NCBI RefSeq assembly: GCF_003330765.1 | Contig: NZ_CP024902.1 | Location: forward strand, 2,666,001-2,730,000 | Length of the DNA stretch: 64,000 nt | Direction of reading: 5' to 3' | Source of the DNA: Burkholderia pyrrocinia | GTDB taxonomy: Bacteria; Pseudomonadota; Gammaproteobacteria; Burkholderiales; Burkholderiaceae | Shown here: positions 54,660-62,811 of the stretch, piece by piece | Numbering within the stretch: the stretch's first letter is position 1 | Layout of the letters: each line of letters starts with the position of its first letter | The notes under the pieces: generated by a model | The model's input: only the letters and a program-made list of their open reading frames with translations | Databases searched by the model: none | What the model was told of the DNA's origin: nothing | Position numbers and translations under genes: made by a program

Positions 54660-55154
54660 CTACTGCGGCAGGTTGGTTTGTGCGTCGCCGTTCAATGCGT
54701 TGTAACTACGCTCGCACTGCTGGCCGGCGATGCCTCGCTCGTCAGCAATCTTCGCCAGCTCTCCCGCGCGGTCGTCAGTCCGGCCGAGCACGTCGGCAAG
54801 CAAATCGATGGCGTCGCCGGCTGCCGAGCCTCCGGCGGAAGCGCCGGCACGCCGAACGTCGGCAACGAGCGCGGCGACTTGCTTGCGCAGGCCGTCAGCA
54901 GCACCATCGGCAGCGCGAGCATCAGCGCGTGCCTGATCACGTTCTTTCGCAGCATCGGTTGCGATCTCCTGTTGTGCCGCCAACCGGCGGCGAATTTCGT
55001 TACGCTCGGTCGTCAGGTCATCGATCTGCCGCGCCTGATCCGCGACCTTCGCGGACTGGTCGGCGTCACGATGCCCCTTGAAATACCCGCAGGCCGATCC
55101 GGCAACGATGCCGGCGATGACGAGCAGCCAGATACGCGGATCGATCCATGTCAT
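54660..55154 (-). CDS. Spanin i-component Rz (DUF2514-like)
   Basis: A 164-residue inner-membrane spanin: an N-terminal signal-anchor helix (IWLLVIAGIVAGSACGYF) and a long periplasmic coiled coil (ARQIDDLTTERNEIRRRLAAQQ). It links the membranes in the last lysis step with Rz1, which is encoded wholly inside this gene in another frame. It overlaps the endolysin stop by four bases. The sequence belongs to the DUF2514 type common in Burkholderia phages. Confidence 0.85.
   Translation of the reverse strand: MTWIDPRIWLLVIAGIVAGSACGYFKGHRDADQSAKVADQARQIDDLTTERNEIRRRLAAQQEIATDAAKERDQARADARAADGAADGLRKQVAALVADVRRAGASAGGSAAGDAIDLLADVLGRTDDRAGELAKIADERGIAGQQCERSYNALNGDAQTNLPQ
54692..54955 (-). CDS. Nested spanin o-component Rz1 (lipoprotein)
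   Basis: An 87-residue outer-membrane lipoprotein encoded entirely within Rz in a shifted frame. The signal peptide ends in the lipobox LLTAC near residue 22, followed by a Pro-rich mature part (RSLPTFGVPALPPEA), as typical of Rz1. The nested layout is the lambda arrangement. The frame continues to 54,692 inside the Rz coding region. Confidence 0.82.
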   Translation of the reverse strand: MLRKNVIRHALMLALPMVLLTACASKSPRSLPTFGVPALPPEARQPATPSICLPTCSAGLTTARESWRRLLTSEASPASSASVVTTH

Positions 55155-55645
55155 GCGATCACCTCCCCGCCGGCCGCGCGATACGCGGCCAGCAAATGCT
55201 CGATGTCGTTCTCATGCTGGCCGTACCCGGCCCCCGGCAGACTGGCCCATACGTTCGACACCTTCGCGACCGCCTCACGAAACCGCCCGGCATCAATCAA
55301 CGGCAACGCGCCGTGCTCGCGGAGCTGCTGCAGCGCGTACCTGTCCTGCGACACCGGCCCGAAGTCCGGCAGCTTCATCTGCGCCTGGTAGATCCGCCAC
55401 CAGCGCGTGAGAATCTGATAGCGGCCGGCCGCCGTCGACGGCACCCGGATCTGCCGGTTGAGAACGTTCGGATGCGTCGCATAGTCCGAGAACAGCAGCG
55501 GCCGCGACGACGTCGAACCAACCAACACGTTGTAACCGTCGTCTGACTTCGCCAGCAGCCCCGACCCGATCTCGCTTACCGCGATGGCGTCGAGAAACGC
55601 CACACGGTTCTTTCCACCTGCACCGGCCACACTCATTCGTGCCAT
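55151..55645 (-). CDS. Endolysin, lambda R-like transglycosylase (GH104 type)
   Basis: A 164-residue cell-wall-degrading enzyme with clear resemblance to lambda R: AFLDAIAVSEIG holds the catalytic glutamate, followed by GYNVLVG, FSDYATHPN, STAAGRYQILTRWWRIY and ASLPGAGYGQHE. It has no signal peptide, so it needs the holin encoded directly upstream. ATG 55645 has GGGGAG eight bases upstream; a closer ATG at 55651 overlaps the holin stop. Confidence 0.92.
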   Translation of the reverse strand: MARMSVAGAGGKNRVAFLDAIAVSEIGSGLLAKSDDGYNVLVGSTSSRPLLFSDYATHPNVLNRQIRVPSTAAGRYQILTRWWRIYQAQMKLPDFGPVSQDRYALQQLREHGALPLIDAGRFREAVAKVSNVWASLPGAGYGQHENDIEHLLAAYRAAGGEVIA

Positions 55646-55647
55646 CT

Positions 55648-55932
55648 TCATTTCTCCCCAAACAATCGCTTCGCATTCCGACGCAGCAGCACTTCGAGGT
55701 ACTGCGACCCCACAATGCCGAGCGCACTCCCGAGACCGAGCAGCGCGAGCGGCGGCAGATCCGGGATCTGCAACAGCGCAAGCCCGGCCACCATCGACGT
55801 TGCCGATCCCAACACGGCCCGGCCGGCAACGAGCCGAAGCGTCAGTTGCTCCCCGCCTACCAACACCTTCGCGATGCCGATCAATCCGCCCAGGATGATC
55901 AGCTCCAGAATCGTCTTTTCGTGGTCTTGCAT
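55648..55932 (-). CDS. Phage holin
   Basis: A 94-residue membrane protein with two to three hydrophobic helices (ILELIILGGLIGIAKVLV; AVLGSATSMVAGLALLQI; LALLGLGSALGIVG) and a basic C-terminus (RRNAKRLFGEK), the form of small class II/III holins. It directly precedes the endolysin gene and fires lysis timing. Together with endolysin, Rz and Rz1 it makes a complete lysis cassette located after D. Confidence 0.8.
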   Translation of the reverse strand: MQDHEKTILELIILGGLIGIAKVLVGGEQLTLRLVAGRAVLGSATSMVAGLALLQIPDLPPLALLGLGSALGIVGSQYLEVLLRRNAKRLFGEK

Positions 55933-55950
55933 CGGTTCCCCTTAGCCCGA

Positions 55951-55987
55951 TAAAAAGAAAGGCCGCTCCGGTTGCCCGTGAGCGGCC
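55951..55987 (-). terminator. Terminator between D and the lysis cassette
   Basis: Stem GGCCGCTC / GAGCGGCC with an 11-base loop, T-rich on the minus strand (TTTCTTTTTA). The same 8-bp stem recurs in the terminator at 62.76 kb. Confidence 0.8.
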
Positions 55988-56018
55988 TGCACATACAGCG
56001 CACAACGTGTGACTGGCG

Positions 56019-57068
56019 TTACTGCGGCGCCGGCACCACCAGATTGATTTTCTTGCCCGGCTTCTTCCCGTGTCCGACCTTCGCCTTCCCCTTGTTCCCT
56101 CCGTTCAATGTAACGACCGTGATCCACCCCCGCGACGCGTACGTGTGTTCGACCGACTCGATCAGAAACTCGCCGTCTACGCCGGTCTTGAACCCCTTCA
56201 GCGCGATCGTCTTCTCGGCCGACAGATCTGCGCGGCCGCGCATCGTGAGCCTGCTCGTCGACGTGTGCCGATTGAGCGTCGCCAATCGCGACGTCGCACC
56301 GGCTTTCGCCGCCTCAGGACTCGCGAATGCGTGGCGCTCGGTATGCACCGCGGACGCACCTGGCGGGGCATCCGGATTCGGTATCGTGAGATCGATCTTC
56401 TTCCCCGTCTTGCGGTTGTGCACCTTCGTACGAACGGCCGCGAAGCTCGCGCGATCCGGGAAGTTGATGTCATAGTCGAGCAGATCGCCGGGCGTGAGCG
56501 TCACGACCGGCAGCGGCTTGCCGCTCGCGCTCTTGCCGCCACCGCGCGGCAGCACGATCAGCTTGCCGGCCTTGACCGTCGCCGTTGCACCGTACTGCCG
56601 AGCCACGCGCGTGATGAAGTGCAGGTCGCTCTCACCGAACTGATCGATACGCGGCACGACGACGTCGACGTCGCACGCGGCCGACCATTTGTTCCGCCGC
56701 GCGATGTCGCCGACGATGTCCGCCAGCTTCACATTCGACCAGCTCCCGTATCGTTGCGTTTTCGATGTCGCGCGCATGTTCGCCGGTTTGCCCTTGATAA
56801 CTACGCTGGCCGGCGGGCCGCGCACGCCGACCTCGTCGACCGCATACTCGCCGAGCATTGACAGCCCCTGCCCCTCCCAGCCGATCGACACCTTCAGCGT
56901 CGCGCCCTTCGGTGGAAACTCGATGCGGCCGTCGCGATCGTCGAGCGTGATCGTGCACTCGTCTGCGTCTAGACCGGGTTTGTCGATCGACCGTATCTCC
57001 AGCACGCGATCCTGTATCACCTTGGTCACGTCCGCGCCGTTCGCGATGATCTGAAAAATCGCTTCCAT
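56019..57068 (-). CDS. D: Tail hub protein, P2 gpD-like
   Basis: A 349-residue late gene D family protein, the baseplate hub (gp27/VgrG-like first beta-barrels) on which the spike and tail tube assemble. Seen are the N-terminal barrel (ADVTKVIQDRVLEIRSIDKPGLDADECTITLDD) and the later GESDLHFITRVARQYGATATVKAGKL typical of D/VgrG proteins. GAGAGGTGCG precedes ATG 57068. It follows X by nine bases. Confidence 0.93.
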   Translation of the reverse strand: MEAIFQIIANGADVTKVIQDRVLEIRSIDKPGLDADECTITLDDRDGRIEFPPKGATLKVSIGWEGQGLSMLGEYAVDEVGVRGPPASVVIKGKPANMRATSKTQRYGSWSNVKLADIVGDIARRNKWSAACDVDVVVPRIDQFGESDLHFITRVARQYGATATVKAGKLIVLPRGGGKSASGKPLPVVTLTPGDLLDYDINFPDRASFAAVRTKVHNRKTGKKIDLTIPNPDAPPGASAVHTERHAFASPEAAKAGATSRLATLNRHTSTSRLTMRGRADLSAEKTIALKGFKTGVDGEFLIESVEHTYASRGWITVVTLNGGNKGKAKVGHGKKPGKKINLVVPAPQ

Positions 57069-57077
57069 CGCACCTCT

Positions 57078-57284
57078 CTATGTCCAGAGCTGGACCGATT
57101 CAACACGCGGCGCTTCGAGATCCGGCAGCAATATCTCGACGCCGGCCGTGAACGGCTGCGCTCGAGCCGCAAGCCCCGGATTCGCGTCGTACACGGCCTC
57201 GACCGTTCCCTGCAGCGTCCCGTAATACCGAAAGCAAAGCGTGTCGAGCACGTCGCCGTCAGACGTTCTTAAAGTCTTCGCCAT
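57078..57284 (-). CDS. X: Tail protein X, LysM-like
   Basis: A 68-residue small tail protein of the P2 gpX family, a LysM-like fold (DGDVLDTLCFRYYGT). In P2 itself X lies among the head-tail genes; here it sits between U and D, as in several Burkholderia P2-like phages. Its start overlaps the U stop by 26 bases. Confidence 0.9.
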   Translation of the reverse strand: MAKTLRTSDGDVLDTLCFRYYGTLQGTVEAVYDANPGLAARAQPFTAGVEILLPDLEAPRVESVQLWT

Positions 57285-58137
57285 AGCGGCCGAACTCCAC
57301 CGAGAAAGTTTGCTTGCGCGGCAAGCCGTCGACGAGCAGCGCGTCCTGCTCCTCCTCGATCGACTGCAACAGCCAGCGACCGAGCACTTCGCCGTCGCCC
57401 GTCGTGAGCTGCACGGGCTTCATCCGGCCGCCGATCGCCCGCAATCGGTTGATCTGCTTCGTACCGGCCCCGAGCGCCGGGAACACCACGCCCGACAGCG
57501 TGATCGTCTCGCCCCCTTCGCTGACCGCCTGCAACGCCTCCTGACGATTCAGACGCTCCTGCGTTGCCACGCGATACCGCGTCGCTCGCCGCAGCTTGTC
57601 GTGAGCCGCCGTCGACAGGTTGAAATGGAACGCTTCGCCCGCGTCCGTCGTCATCGACATCAGGTGCGGCGTGCTCGACGTCGCTCCGTCGAACAGTCCA
57701 GACAGCATCGAGCCGACGCCTGTCGACTTGATCACGTCCATCACCGCTGAGTCCTTCAGACCGACCGCCGCGTTGAACTGATTCCACGCACCGCCAAGCG
57801 CCGACTTCACGCTGTCGGCGGCAGCCTGCACAAGGGGGAAATTCGATCCGTCGACGGCCTTCAGAATCGAGCCGATCGACGCCTGCGTCGCGTTGAAGCT
57901 GCGCACGACAGCGCCGACCTGCGGAAACAGATCGGTCGCCACGGACAGCGCGCTCGTCGCGCCTGTCAGCAGCTCGGCCGCGCTGCTCAGATTGCCGGTC
58001 GCGAGGCGTTGCAGCACCTCGACCGTCGACATGCTCGCCGCGCGATTCCGATCGAATATGCGGACCATCTGACGCACACGCTCGGTCGCGATACCTGCCT
58101 GCGTCGCCGCCCCCGTGATCTGCCGAATCACATCCAT
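57259..58137 (-). CDS. U: Tail protein U (P2 gpU family) with a long N-terminal extension
   Basis: A 292-residue protein. The C-terminal 120 residues match P2 gpU, the tail-terminating/initiating protein (FPALGAGTKQINRLRAIGG ... LLVDGLPRKQTFSVEFGRYGEDF). The first 170 residues are an extra Ser/Ala-rich helical part not in P2 U (about 160 aa). GGGGAGGG precedes the ATG. It lies between T and X. Confidence 0.85.
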   Translation of the reverse strand: MDVIRQITGAATQAGIATERVRQMVRIFDRNRAASMSTVEVLQRLATGNLSSAAELLTGATSALSVATDLFPQVGAVVRSFNATQASIGSILKAVDGSNFPLVQAAADSVKSALGGAWNQFNAAVGLKDSAVMDVIKSTGVGSMLSGLFDGATSSTPHLMSMTTDAGEAFHFNLSTAAHDKLRRATRYRVATQERLNRQEALQAVSEGGETITLSGVVFPALGAGTKQINRLRAIGGRMKPVQLTTGDGEVLGRWLLQSIEEEQDALLVDGLPRKQTFSVEFGRYGEDFKNV

Positions 58138-58149
58138 TGCACCCTCCCC

Positions 58150-60585
58150 TTACATATGCGGCGCATCGAACATTGCCGTTCGACTGTTCGCCTTGCGTTG
58201 GTGCTCGTCCATCATTCGCGTCAGTTGCGGGCTGACCTGCGCAAGAAACTTGCTCGCCATGTCGGCGTCGTTCGCCTCGATCTTCACGTGGAAGACCGGC
58301 GCGAAAGTGTTGGTCTGCTCGATGCGCGGCCCCGGCCGAGCGCCGACACCCGCCCCGTCTGGCGCGAGTGCCTTCGCTTTCGCAATCGCCGCCACGCTCG
58401 CAGGCGTGTCGTCCGTCTTGCGGTCCAGCACCTTGCGCGAGATCGCGCTGAACAGCTTGTCGCCGGCAAACGTCCCGACCGCCCCACCGATCACACCGAG
58501 CACCGCCGATCCGATCGGCCCGCCGAGCGCACCCACCATCGCGCCGACCTTCGCGCCCATCACGCCACCGGCAAGGCTGCCCGCGATCCCCGCGAACCGG
58601 TTCGCCTTCTGCTTGCTGGTGTCCGTGCTCGACGCGACGGCGTACGCCTCGCGTGCCGCCAGACCGAACTTCAGCACCGTGCCCGCCACGGCGAGCTTTC
58701 CGGCGTACGGCGCAACACGGCCGAACAACGCCCGGCCAGCGCTGAAGATGCGCCCTATCCGACCAGCCCGAGCAGTAGCACGACGTGCGGCGCGGCCGGC
58801 CCGCCCACCGCCGAGCAGATCGCCAAGCCCGCCCCCACCAGCGCCCCCGCCGGGCATGTTGACGACGAACACACGCTGCACACTGCCAGCGGCACCCGCA
58901 GCCCCGCCGAGCGCATCGAGCGCCCGCCCAACGACCCCGCCCCGAGCACCGGATCGCCCCGCAGCCGCTCGGCCGCCACGCGCGAGCACCGTGCCGCGTG
59001 CGATGTCGAACAAGCCCCGGCCGATGCTCCAAAGTGCCTTTGCCCCACGAGCGGCGATCACTGCCCCCGCGACGCCCACAACAGCGGCCGTCGTTTTCGG
59101 GGCAGCGTCTGCCGTCGACTGGATGCCGCTACCGACCGCCTTCGCAGCATCGCCCACGCGATCGGTAATCGGACGAAGCGCGTCGCCGATGCTGCGCATC
59201 GCGTCGTCCCATCGCTGCCCGACCTCGCTCCAGATCTGCTTTGACGTCTCACGACGGGCCTCCAGATCCTTCTGGATCTCGCCGCTCGCCTGCTGCGCGT
59301 TGCGCTTCAGGTTGCTGTACAGCTCCGCGTTCTGCATATATGCGGTCAGCGCGGCCTTGACCTGCATGTCGTTGAACAGGTCGCCGGTCTTCATCGTCTC
59401 GGCGAATGCAGCCATCTGCGCCTGACGCTTGGCCGGGTCCATCTCCGAATTGAACTGCTTCGCCGCCGTCGCGAGCTGCTTCGCCTTGGCCGGATCGACG
59501 CGCTCGATGTACGCGCGTGCGAGCACGAACGACGCCTCCAGCGTCGACCAACCCTTGCCGATCGCCTCGCGCATCTTCGCCTGATAGTCGACGCCGGCCT
59601 TCGCATAGTTGCGTTCGGTCTCGCCCGAGCCGATCTTCGAGAACCAGTTTTTGAGGTTGTTCGCGGCTTCGTCCGAACTGCCCGCCGTTTTCATCTGCAC
59701 CTGGAGCATCGCCCCGAGCTGCGTGACGGAATCCTGACCCGTGATACCGATCTTCTTCATTTCGGCGAGCAGGACCGGAAACCATCGCGCCATATCGACG
59801 GATTCGAACGACCCTTCCTTGCCGAGATACGCGATCGCTTCCAGCGCCTTCGCCATCTGGCGCGGGTCGACGATCTCCGCGTTTTGCTGCAGCGCTTGGA
59901 TCATCTTCGCGGTCTCGACCGTCGTCGCGCCTTGGCCGATCGAGAACTTCGCGACCAGCGGCGCGAAGTTGAGCGCCCGATTCAGATCCATGCCGCCCGC
60001 GACCATCTGATTGACGGCGTCGGCCAGCTCGTTGCGACCGATACCGTTCGCCCCGGCATCGCGCCGGATACGCGAGCCCATCGCAGCCTCTTCCTGCGTG
60101 CGCGCAATGCCCGCCTTGATCGCGATATCGCGAATGATCGCCTGATAGTTCGCGGAGATCGTCGCCGGTACAGCGACGGCAGCCGTCAGCTTCATGGCGT
60201 CGCCCACCACACCGCGCCCGGCCTCCTGACCGGCTGCCAGTCGCTCGTACCCGGACGCCTTCAGATCCAGCCCTCGCGTCGTCCGGCCGAGCCGCGCATA
60301 CGCGCGATCGAGCCGGTCGACCTCGATGCCGGCATCGCGCAACGACTTCAGATTGCTATCCAGCTTGCGACGGATGCCCTCCGCCGCGCTGTCGCCCGTC
60401 GACTGCAGCCGGCGGAACTCATCCTGCAGGCGCATCGTCTCGCCGATCTGGCGCTGCCAGAGCCGCGAGTCGTTCGCCCGCTTCTTCATCGCGTCGATCT
60501 TCGACGACGTGTCGGTGATCGCCTTCCCGAACGTCGCCGACACGGCCCCGCCGATCACGATGCCAAGCGCTAAGTCTTTCGCCAT
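58150..60585 (-). CDS. T: Tail tape-measure protein T
   Basis: An 811-residue tape-measure protein that sets tail length. The first 150 residues are coiled coil (ALGIVIGGAVSATF..., SRLWQRQIGETMRLQDEFRRLQS). Hydrophobic, Gly/Ala-rich segments near residues 465-490 and 675-740 (AAVVGVAGAVIAARGA; GPIGSAVLGVIGGAVG) are those expected to cross the host membrane during DNA entry. The Gly-rich stretch AGGGGLGDLLGGGRAG is a linker. It is transcribed right after E/E'. Confidence 0.92.
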   Translation of the reverse strand: MAKDLALGIVIGGAVSATFGKAITDTSSKIDAMKKRANDSRLWQRQIGETMRLQDEFRRLQSTGDSAAEGIRRKLDSNLKSLRDAGIEVDRLDRAYARLGRTTRGLDLKASGYERLAAGQEAGRGVVGDAMKLTAAVAVPATISANYQAIIRDIAIKAGIARTQEEAAMGSRIRRDAGANGIGRNELADAVNQMVAGGMDLNRALNFAPLVAKFSIGQGATTVETAKMIQALQQNAEIVDPRQMAKALEAIAYLGKEGSFESVDMARWFPVLLAEMKKIGITGQDSVTQLGAMLQVQMKTAGSSDEAANNLKNWFSKIGSGETERNYAKAGVDYQAKMREAIGKGWSTLEASFVLARAYIERVDPAKAKQLATAAKQFNSEMDPAKRQAQMAAFAETMKTGDLFNDMQVKAALTAYMQNAELYSNLKRNAQQASGEIQKDLEARRETSKQIWSEVGQRWDDAMRSIGDALRPITDRVGDAAKAVGSGIQSTADAAPKTTAAVVGVAGAVIAARGAKALWSIGRGLFDIARGTVLARGGRAAAGRSGARGGVVGRALDALGGAAGAAGSVQRVFVVNMPGGGAGGGGLGDLLGGGRAGRAARRATARAGRIGRIFSAGRALFGRVAPYAGKLAVAGTVLKFGLAAREAYAVASSTDTSKQKANRFAGIAGSLAGGVMGAKVGAMVGALGGPIGSAVLGVIGGAVGTFAGDKLFSAISRKVLDRKTDDTPASVAAIAKAKALAPDGAGVGARPGPRIEQTNTFAPVFHVKIEANDADMASKFLAQVSPQLTRMMDEHQRKANSRTAMFDAPHM

Positions 60586-60595
60586 CCCGGCCCCC

Positions 60596-60700
60596 TCAAT
60601 CCGTCAACCACCACAGCATGTCGTCGACCGTCATCTCGTCGATCGACATCGACGACATACCGAACTCACGCACCAGCCGCTTCGCCAGCGCCTTGAGCGT
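60596..60700 (-). CDS. E' extension of the tail assembly chaperone (reached by frameshift)
   Basis: Thirty-four codons in the frame +1 relative to E, from the slip site CCC-AAA-AAC (60,699-60,707) to a stop at 60,596 (sequence starts TLKALAKRLVREFG and ends MSIDEMTVDDMLWWLTD). There is no ribosome site or good start codon of its own. The end resembles the P2 GpE-type E' extension, so it is expected only as part of an E-E' fusion of about 123 residues. E plus E' proteins coat the tape measure during tail assembly. Confidence 0.65.
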   Translation of the reverse strand, partial: TLKALAKRLVREFGMSSMSIDEMTVDDMLWWLTD

Positions 60701-60968
60701 TTTTGGGTCCAGCTTTGCGTACGGGTCGAAAGGAGTAATAGGCGTCCTGCACGCGCTCGTAATCGGCCATATCCATCGCGTCGAGATCGCTCGGCGCAAC
60801 ATCAGCGAGCGACGCGAACAGGATCAGCTCCTGTTCCTCGGCATCGTTAGGCGCGAGCTTCTGCGCACCGCGCATATCGCGCACCTTCGGCCGGCGCATC
60901 GTGAAGGTGTCGCATTCGACGCCGTTGAGATTGATCGGATAGTCGAGCTTGACGATGACCTTTTCCAT
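60666..60968 (-). CDS. E: Tail assembly chaperone E
   Basis: A 100-residue protein of the P2 gpE family (phage_tail_E: LDYPINLNGVECDTFTMRRPKVRDMRGA). AGGAA lies upstream of ATG 60968. Its end overlaps the E' frame; a slip at the AAA of CCC-AAA-AAC would make the longer product. It is separated from FII by a terminator-like hairpin, which should lower E, T, U and D expression below that of the structural sheath and tube. Confidence 0.9.
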   Translation of the reverse strand: MEKVIVKLDYPINLNGVECDTFTMRRPKVRDMRGAQKLAPNDAEEQELILFASLADVAPSDLDAMDMADYERVQDAYYSFRPVRKAGPKNAQGAGEAAGA

Positions 60969-60980
60969 TGCGGTTCCTGA

Positions 60981-61013
60981 AATGAAAAATGGCGAGCCGT
61001 CGGCTCGCCATTG
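60981..61013 (-). terminator. Attenuating terminator between FII and E
   Basis: Stem ATGGCGAGCC / GGCTCGCCAT (10 bp, loop GTC), followed on the minus strand by a TTTTTCATTT tract. It lies inside the tail operon, just before E, so probably reduces read-through from FI-FII. Confidence 0.85.
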
Positions 61014-61054
61014 ATTGAAGAAAGTAGCTTTGCTACGTGTCCGTCGAATGACGG

Positions 61055-61558
61055 TTACATGCCGAGACCCTTGCGGACCTCCGCGAATTGGTCGACGCCG
61101 TTGATCACGCGCTTGCACGCGAAGACATCGATCTCGTGCACGATCGCACCGGCGACTTCCATCTTGTAGTAGTCGCACGACACGCTGAACTTCGCGTCGA
61201 CCTTTTCGCCGGGCTTCCATTCGCCCGGATCGACTTCGTACAGCATGCCGCGCAGATATACGGCGACGTTCTTCGTCTTGCCGCGACGGTCCATGAAAAC
61301 CGCGCGAAAGACACCGTTGAACGCCCCCTGATCCACCAGCCCGAAGAAGCGCAGCACCTCGTATTCCATCGTCGACATTGCGAACGACGCATCGAGCGCT
61401 TCCATGCCCTGATCGGTCTTGACCGTCGCGTCCATGCCGCCCGCGCGGAAGTCATCCGTCTTGATCTTCAGTTTCGGCGGCGTCATGCTCGTCGCGCGGC
61501 CAGCGTACCCCCGCCCGTCGACGAACGCATTGCAGTTGTGCAGAGTTTCCGGAATCAT
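61055..61558 (-). CDS. FII: Major tail tube protein FII
   Basis: A 167-residue tube protein of the P2 FII family (PETLHNCNAFVDGRGYAGRATSMTPPKLKIK start). It polymerises in hexameric rings inside the sheath. AAGGGAGATG precedes ATG 61558. It lies ten bases after FI and is followed by a hairpin that limits transcription of E. Confidence 0.93.
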   Translation of the reverse strand: MIPETLHNCNAFVDGRGYAGRATSMTPPKLKIKTDDFRAGGMDATVKTDQGMEALDASFAMSTMEYEVLRFFGLVDQGAFNGVFRAVFMDRRGKTKNVAVYLRGMLYEVDPGEWKPGEKVDAKFSVSCDYYKMEVAGAIVHEIDVFACKRVINGVDQFAEVRKGLGM

Positions 61559-61568
61559 CGCATCTCCC

Positions 61569-62738
61569 TTAGATCTGGTTGTCGAGCACTTCGGTCAGCC
61601 ACTGGTTCGTGACCTCGAAGCGGAAAATCGGGTTCTCGGCCGGCGGGACATCCGTGAAGCGAATATTCCAGTACACCTTGCCGTCTTCGAGCTGGCTCGC
61701 CGTGTTCAGCAGCGGGTCCGGGTAGACCTCGAAGTTGATCACGGCGCCCTGACGCTTCAGGTCGCGCATGAACGCCTGCAGGCCCTCGGTAACGTCGCTG
61801 ACGTACGTCGCCGTGATGCCACGGTCCACCGCCCACTTGTGCCCGGCCTGAACGGCGTCCATCACGATATCGAGCGTGCGCACACGCGTGACGAACTTCC
61901 ATTTCGGATCGGCCGACAGCGTGCGGTTCCCCCAGAGGCGATAACCGCCGTCGCGAATGATCGTCGTGATGTTCGCGTTGTTGAGCAGGTTCGCGCGGCA
62001 GGTCTCGTCGCCGTCGAGGTATTCGATCGGCCGGCCCGTGCCCGTGATCTCGACGATCTCCTTGTTCGACGGCGACGCCCAGAAGCCGATCTTCGCGTCG
62101 GTCTGACAGAACAGACCCGCCGTGTACGTCGACGCCGGCAGCGAGATCTCGCCGTTCGTGGCGTTGTCCCATGCCTTCGCGCCGGGGTCGACCATGTACA
62201 GGCGCTTGCTGCCGAAATTCTTCGCGTAGGCAATCGCTGCCTCGTCGTCGACGTTCGGGCCGTCGATCACGGCGATCGCTCGCAGCTTGCCGGCGAGCGA
62301 GTCCGCCGCCGTCGCGACCGGTTGCTTGGACGTATGCCCAGGTGCGATCAGCAAGCGCGGTTGCGCATTGAAACGCGACTTCGCATCCAGCAGTGCCTGC
62401 ATGCCGGTGCGTGCGCCGCCGGCCGACACACCCCCGATGATCGCCGACGTGAGCTGCGCAGCATCAGCCGCTGCCGGCACACCAACCGCGATCACCACCG
62501 CGCTGCTCTGCGCATAGATCGCACGGGCAGCCCGAGCGATCGCGCTGTTCTCGCCGAACGCTCGGACCGCCTCGCCGGGGCTCGTCAGTTGCACCGGGAC
62601 ATTCGGCTGCGCCAGATCGGGGCCGGGCGTGTAGGTGTCGGCCATGCCAACGACCGACGACGACGGCACCGCAATCGTGCGCGGGCCGCTGTCGACGATG
62701 GTCGTCGTGATACCGTGAAAAAAGGAAGTCGCTGCCAT
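61569..62738 (-). CDS. FI: Tail sheath protein FI
   Basis: A 389-residue contractile sheath protein of the P2 FI family (SFFHGITTTIVDSGPRTIAV start, GAKAWDNATNGEISLPAS in the middle, VTNQWLTEVLDNQI at the end). Its own promoter is likely, because a terminator lies between it and the upstream assembly gene, as in P2, where the F operon has a separate late promoter. CCGGAGATCC precedes the ATG. Confidence 0.94.
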   Translation of the reverse strand: MAATSFFHGITTTIVDSGPRTIAVPSSSVVGMADTYTPGPDLAQPNVPVQLTSPGEAVRAFGENSAIARAARAIYAQSSAVVIAVGVPAAADAAQLTSAIIGGVSAGGARTGMQALLDAKSRFNAQPRLLIAPGHTSKQPVATAADSLAGKLRAIAVIDGPNVDDEAAIAYAKNFGSKRLYMVDPGAKAWDNATNGEISLPASTYTAGLFCQTDAKIGFWASPSNKEIVEITGTGRPIEYLDGDETCRANLLNNANITTIIRDGGYRLWGNRTLSADPKWKFVTRVRTLDIVMDAVQAGHKWAVDRGITATYVSDVTEGLQAFMRDLKRQGAVINFEVYPDPLLNTASQLEDGKVYWNIRFTDVPPAENPIFRFEVTNQWLTEVLDNQI

Positions 62739-62750
62739 GCGGATCTCCGG

Positions 62751-62778
62751 AAATAAAAAGGCCGCTCATCGAGCGGCC
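62751..62778 (-). terminator. Terminator between fibre assembly gene and FI
   Basis: Stem GGCCGCTC / GAGCGGCC, loop ATC, followed on the minus strand by TTTTTATTT. It uses the same stem as the terminator at 55.96 kb. Confidence 0.88.
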
Positions 62779-62811
62779 TGAAACAAAACGACGCGAACCG
62801 CGTCGGCAAAG

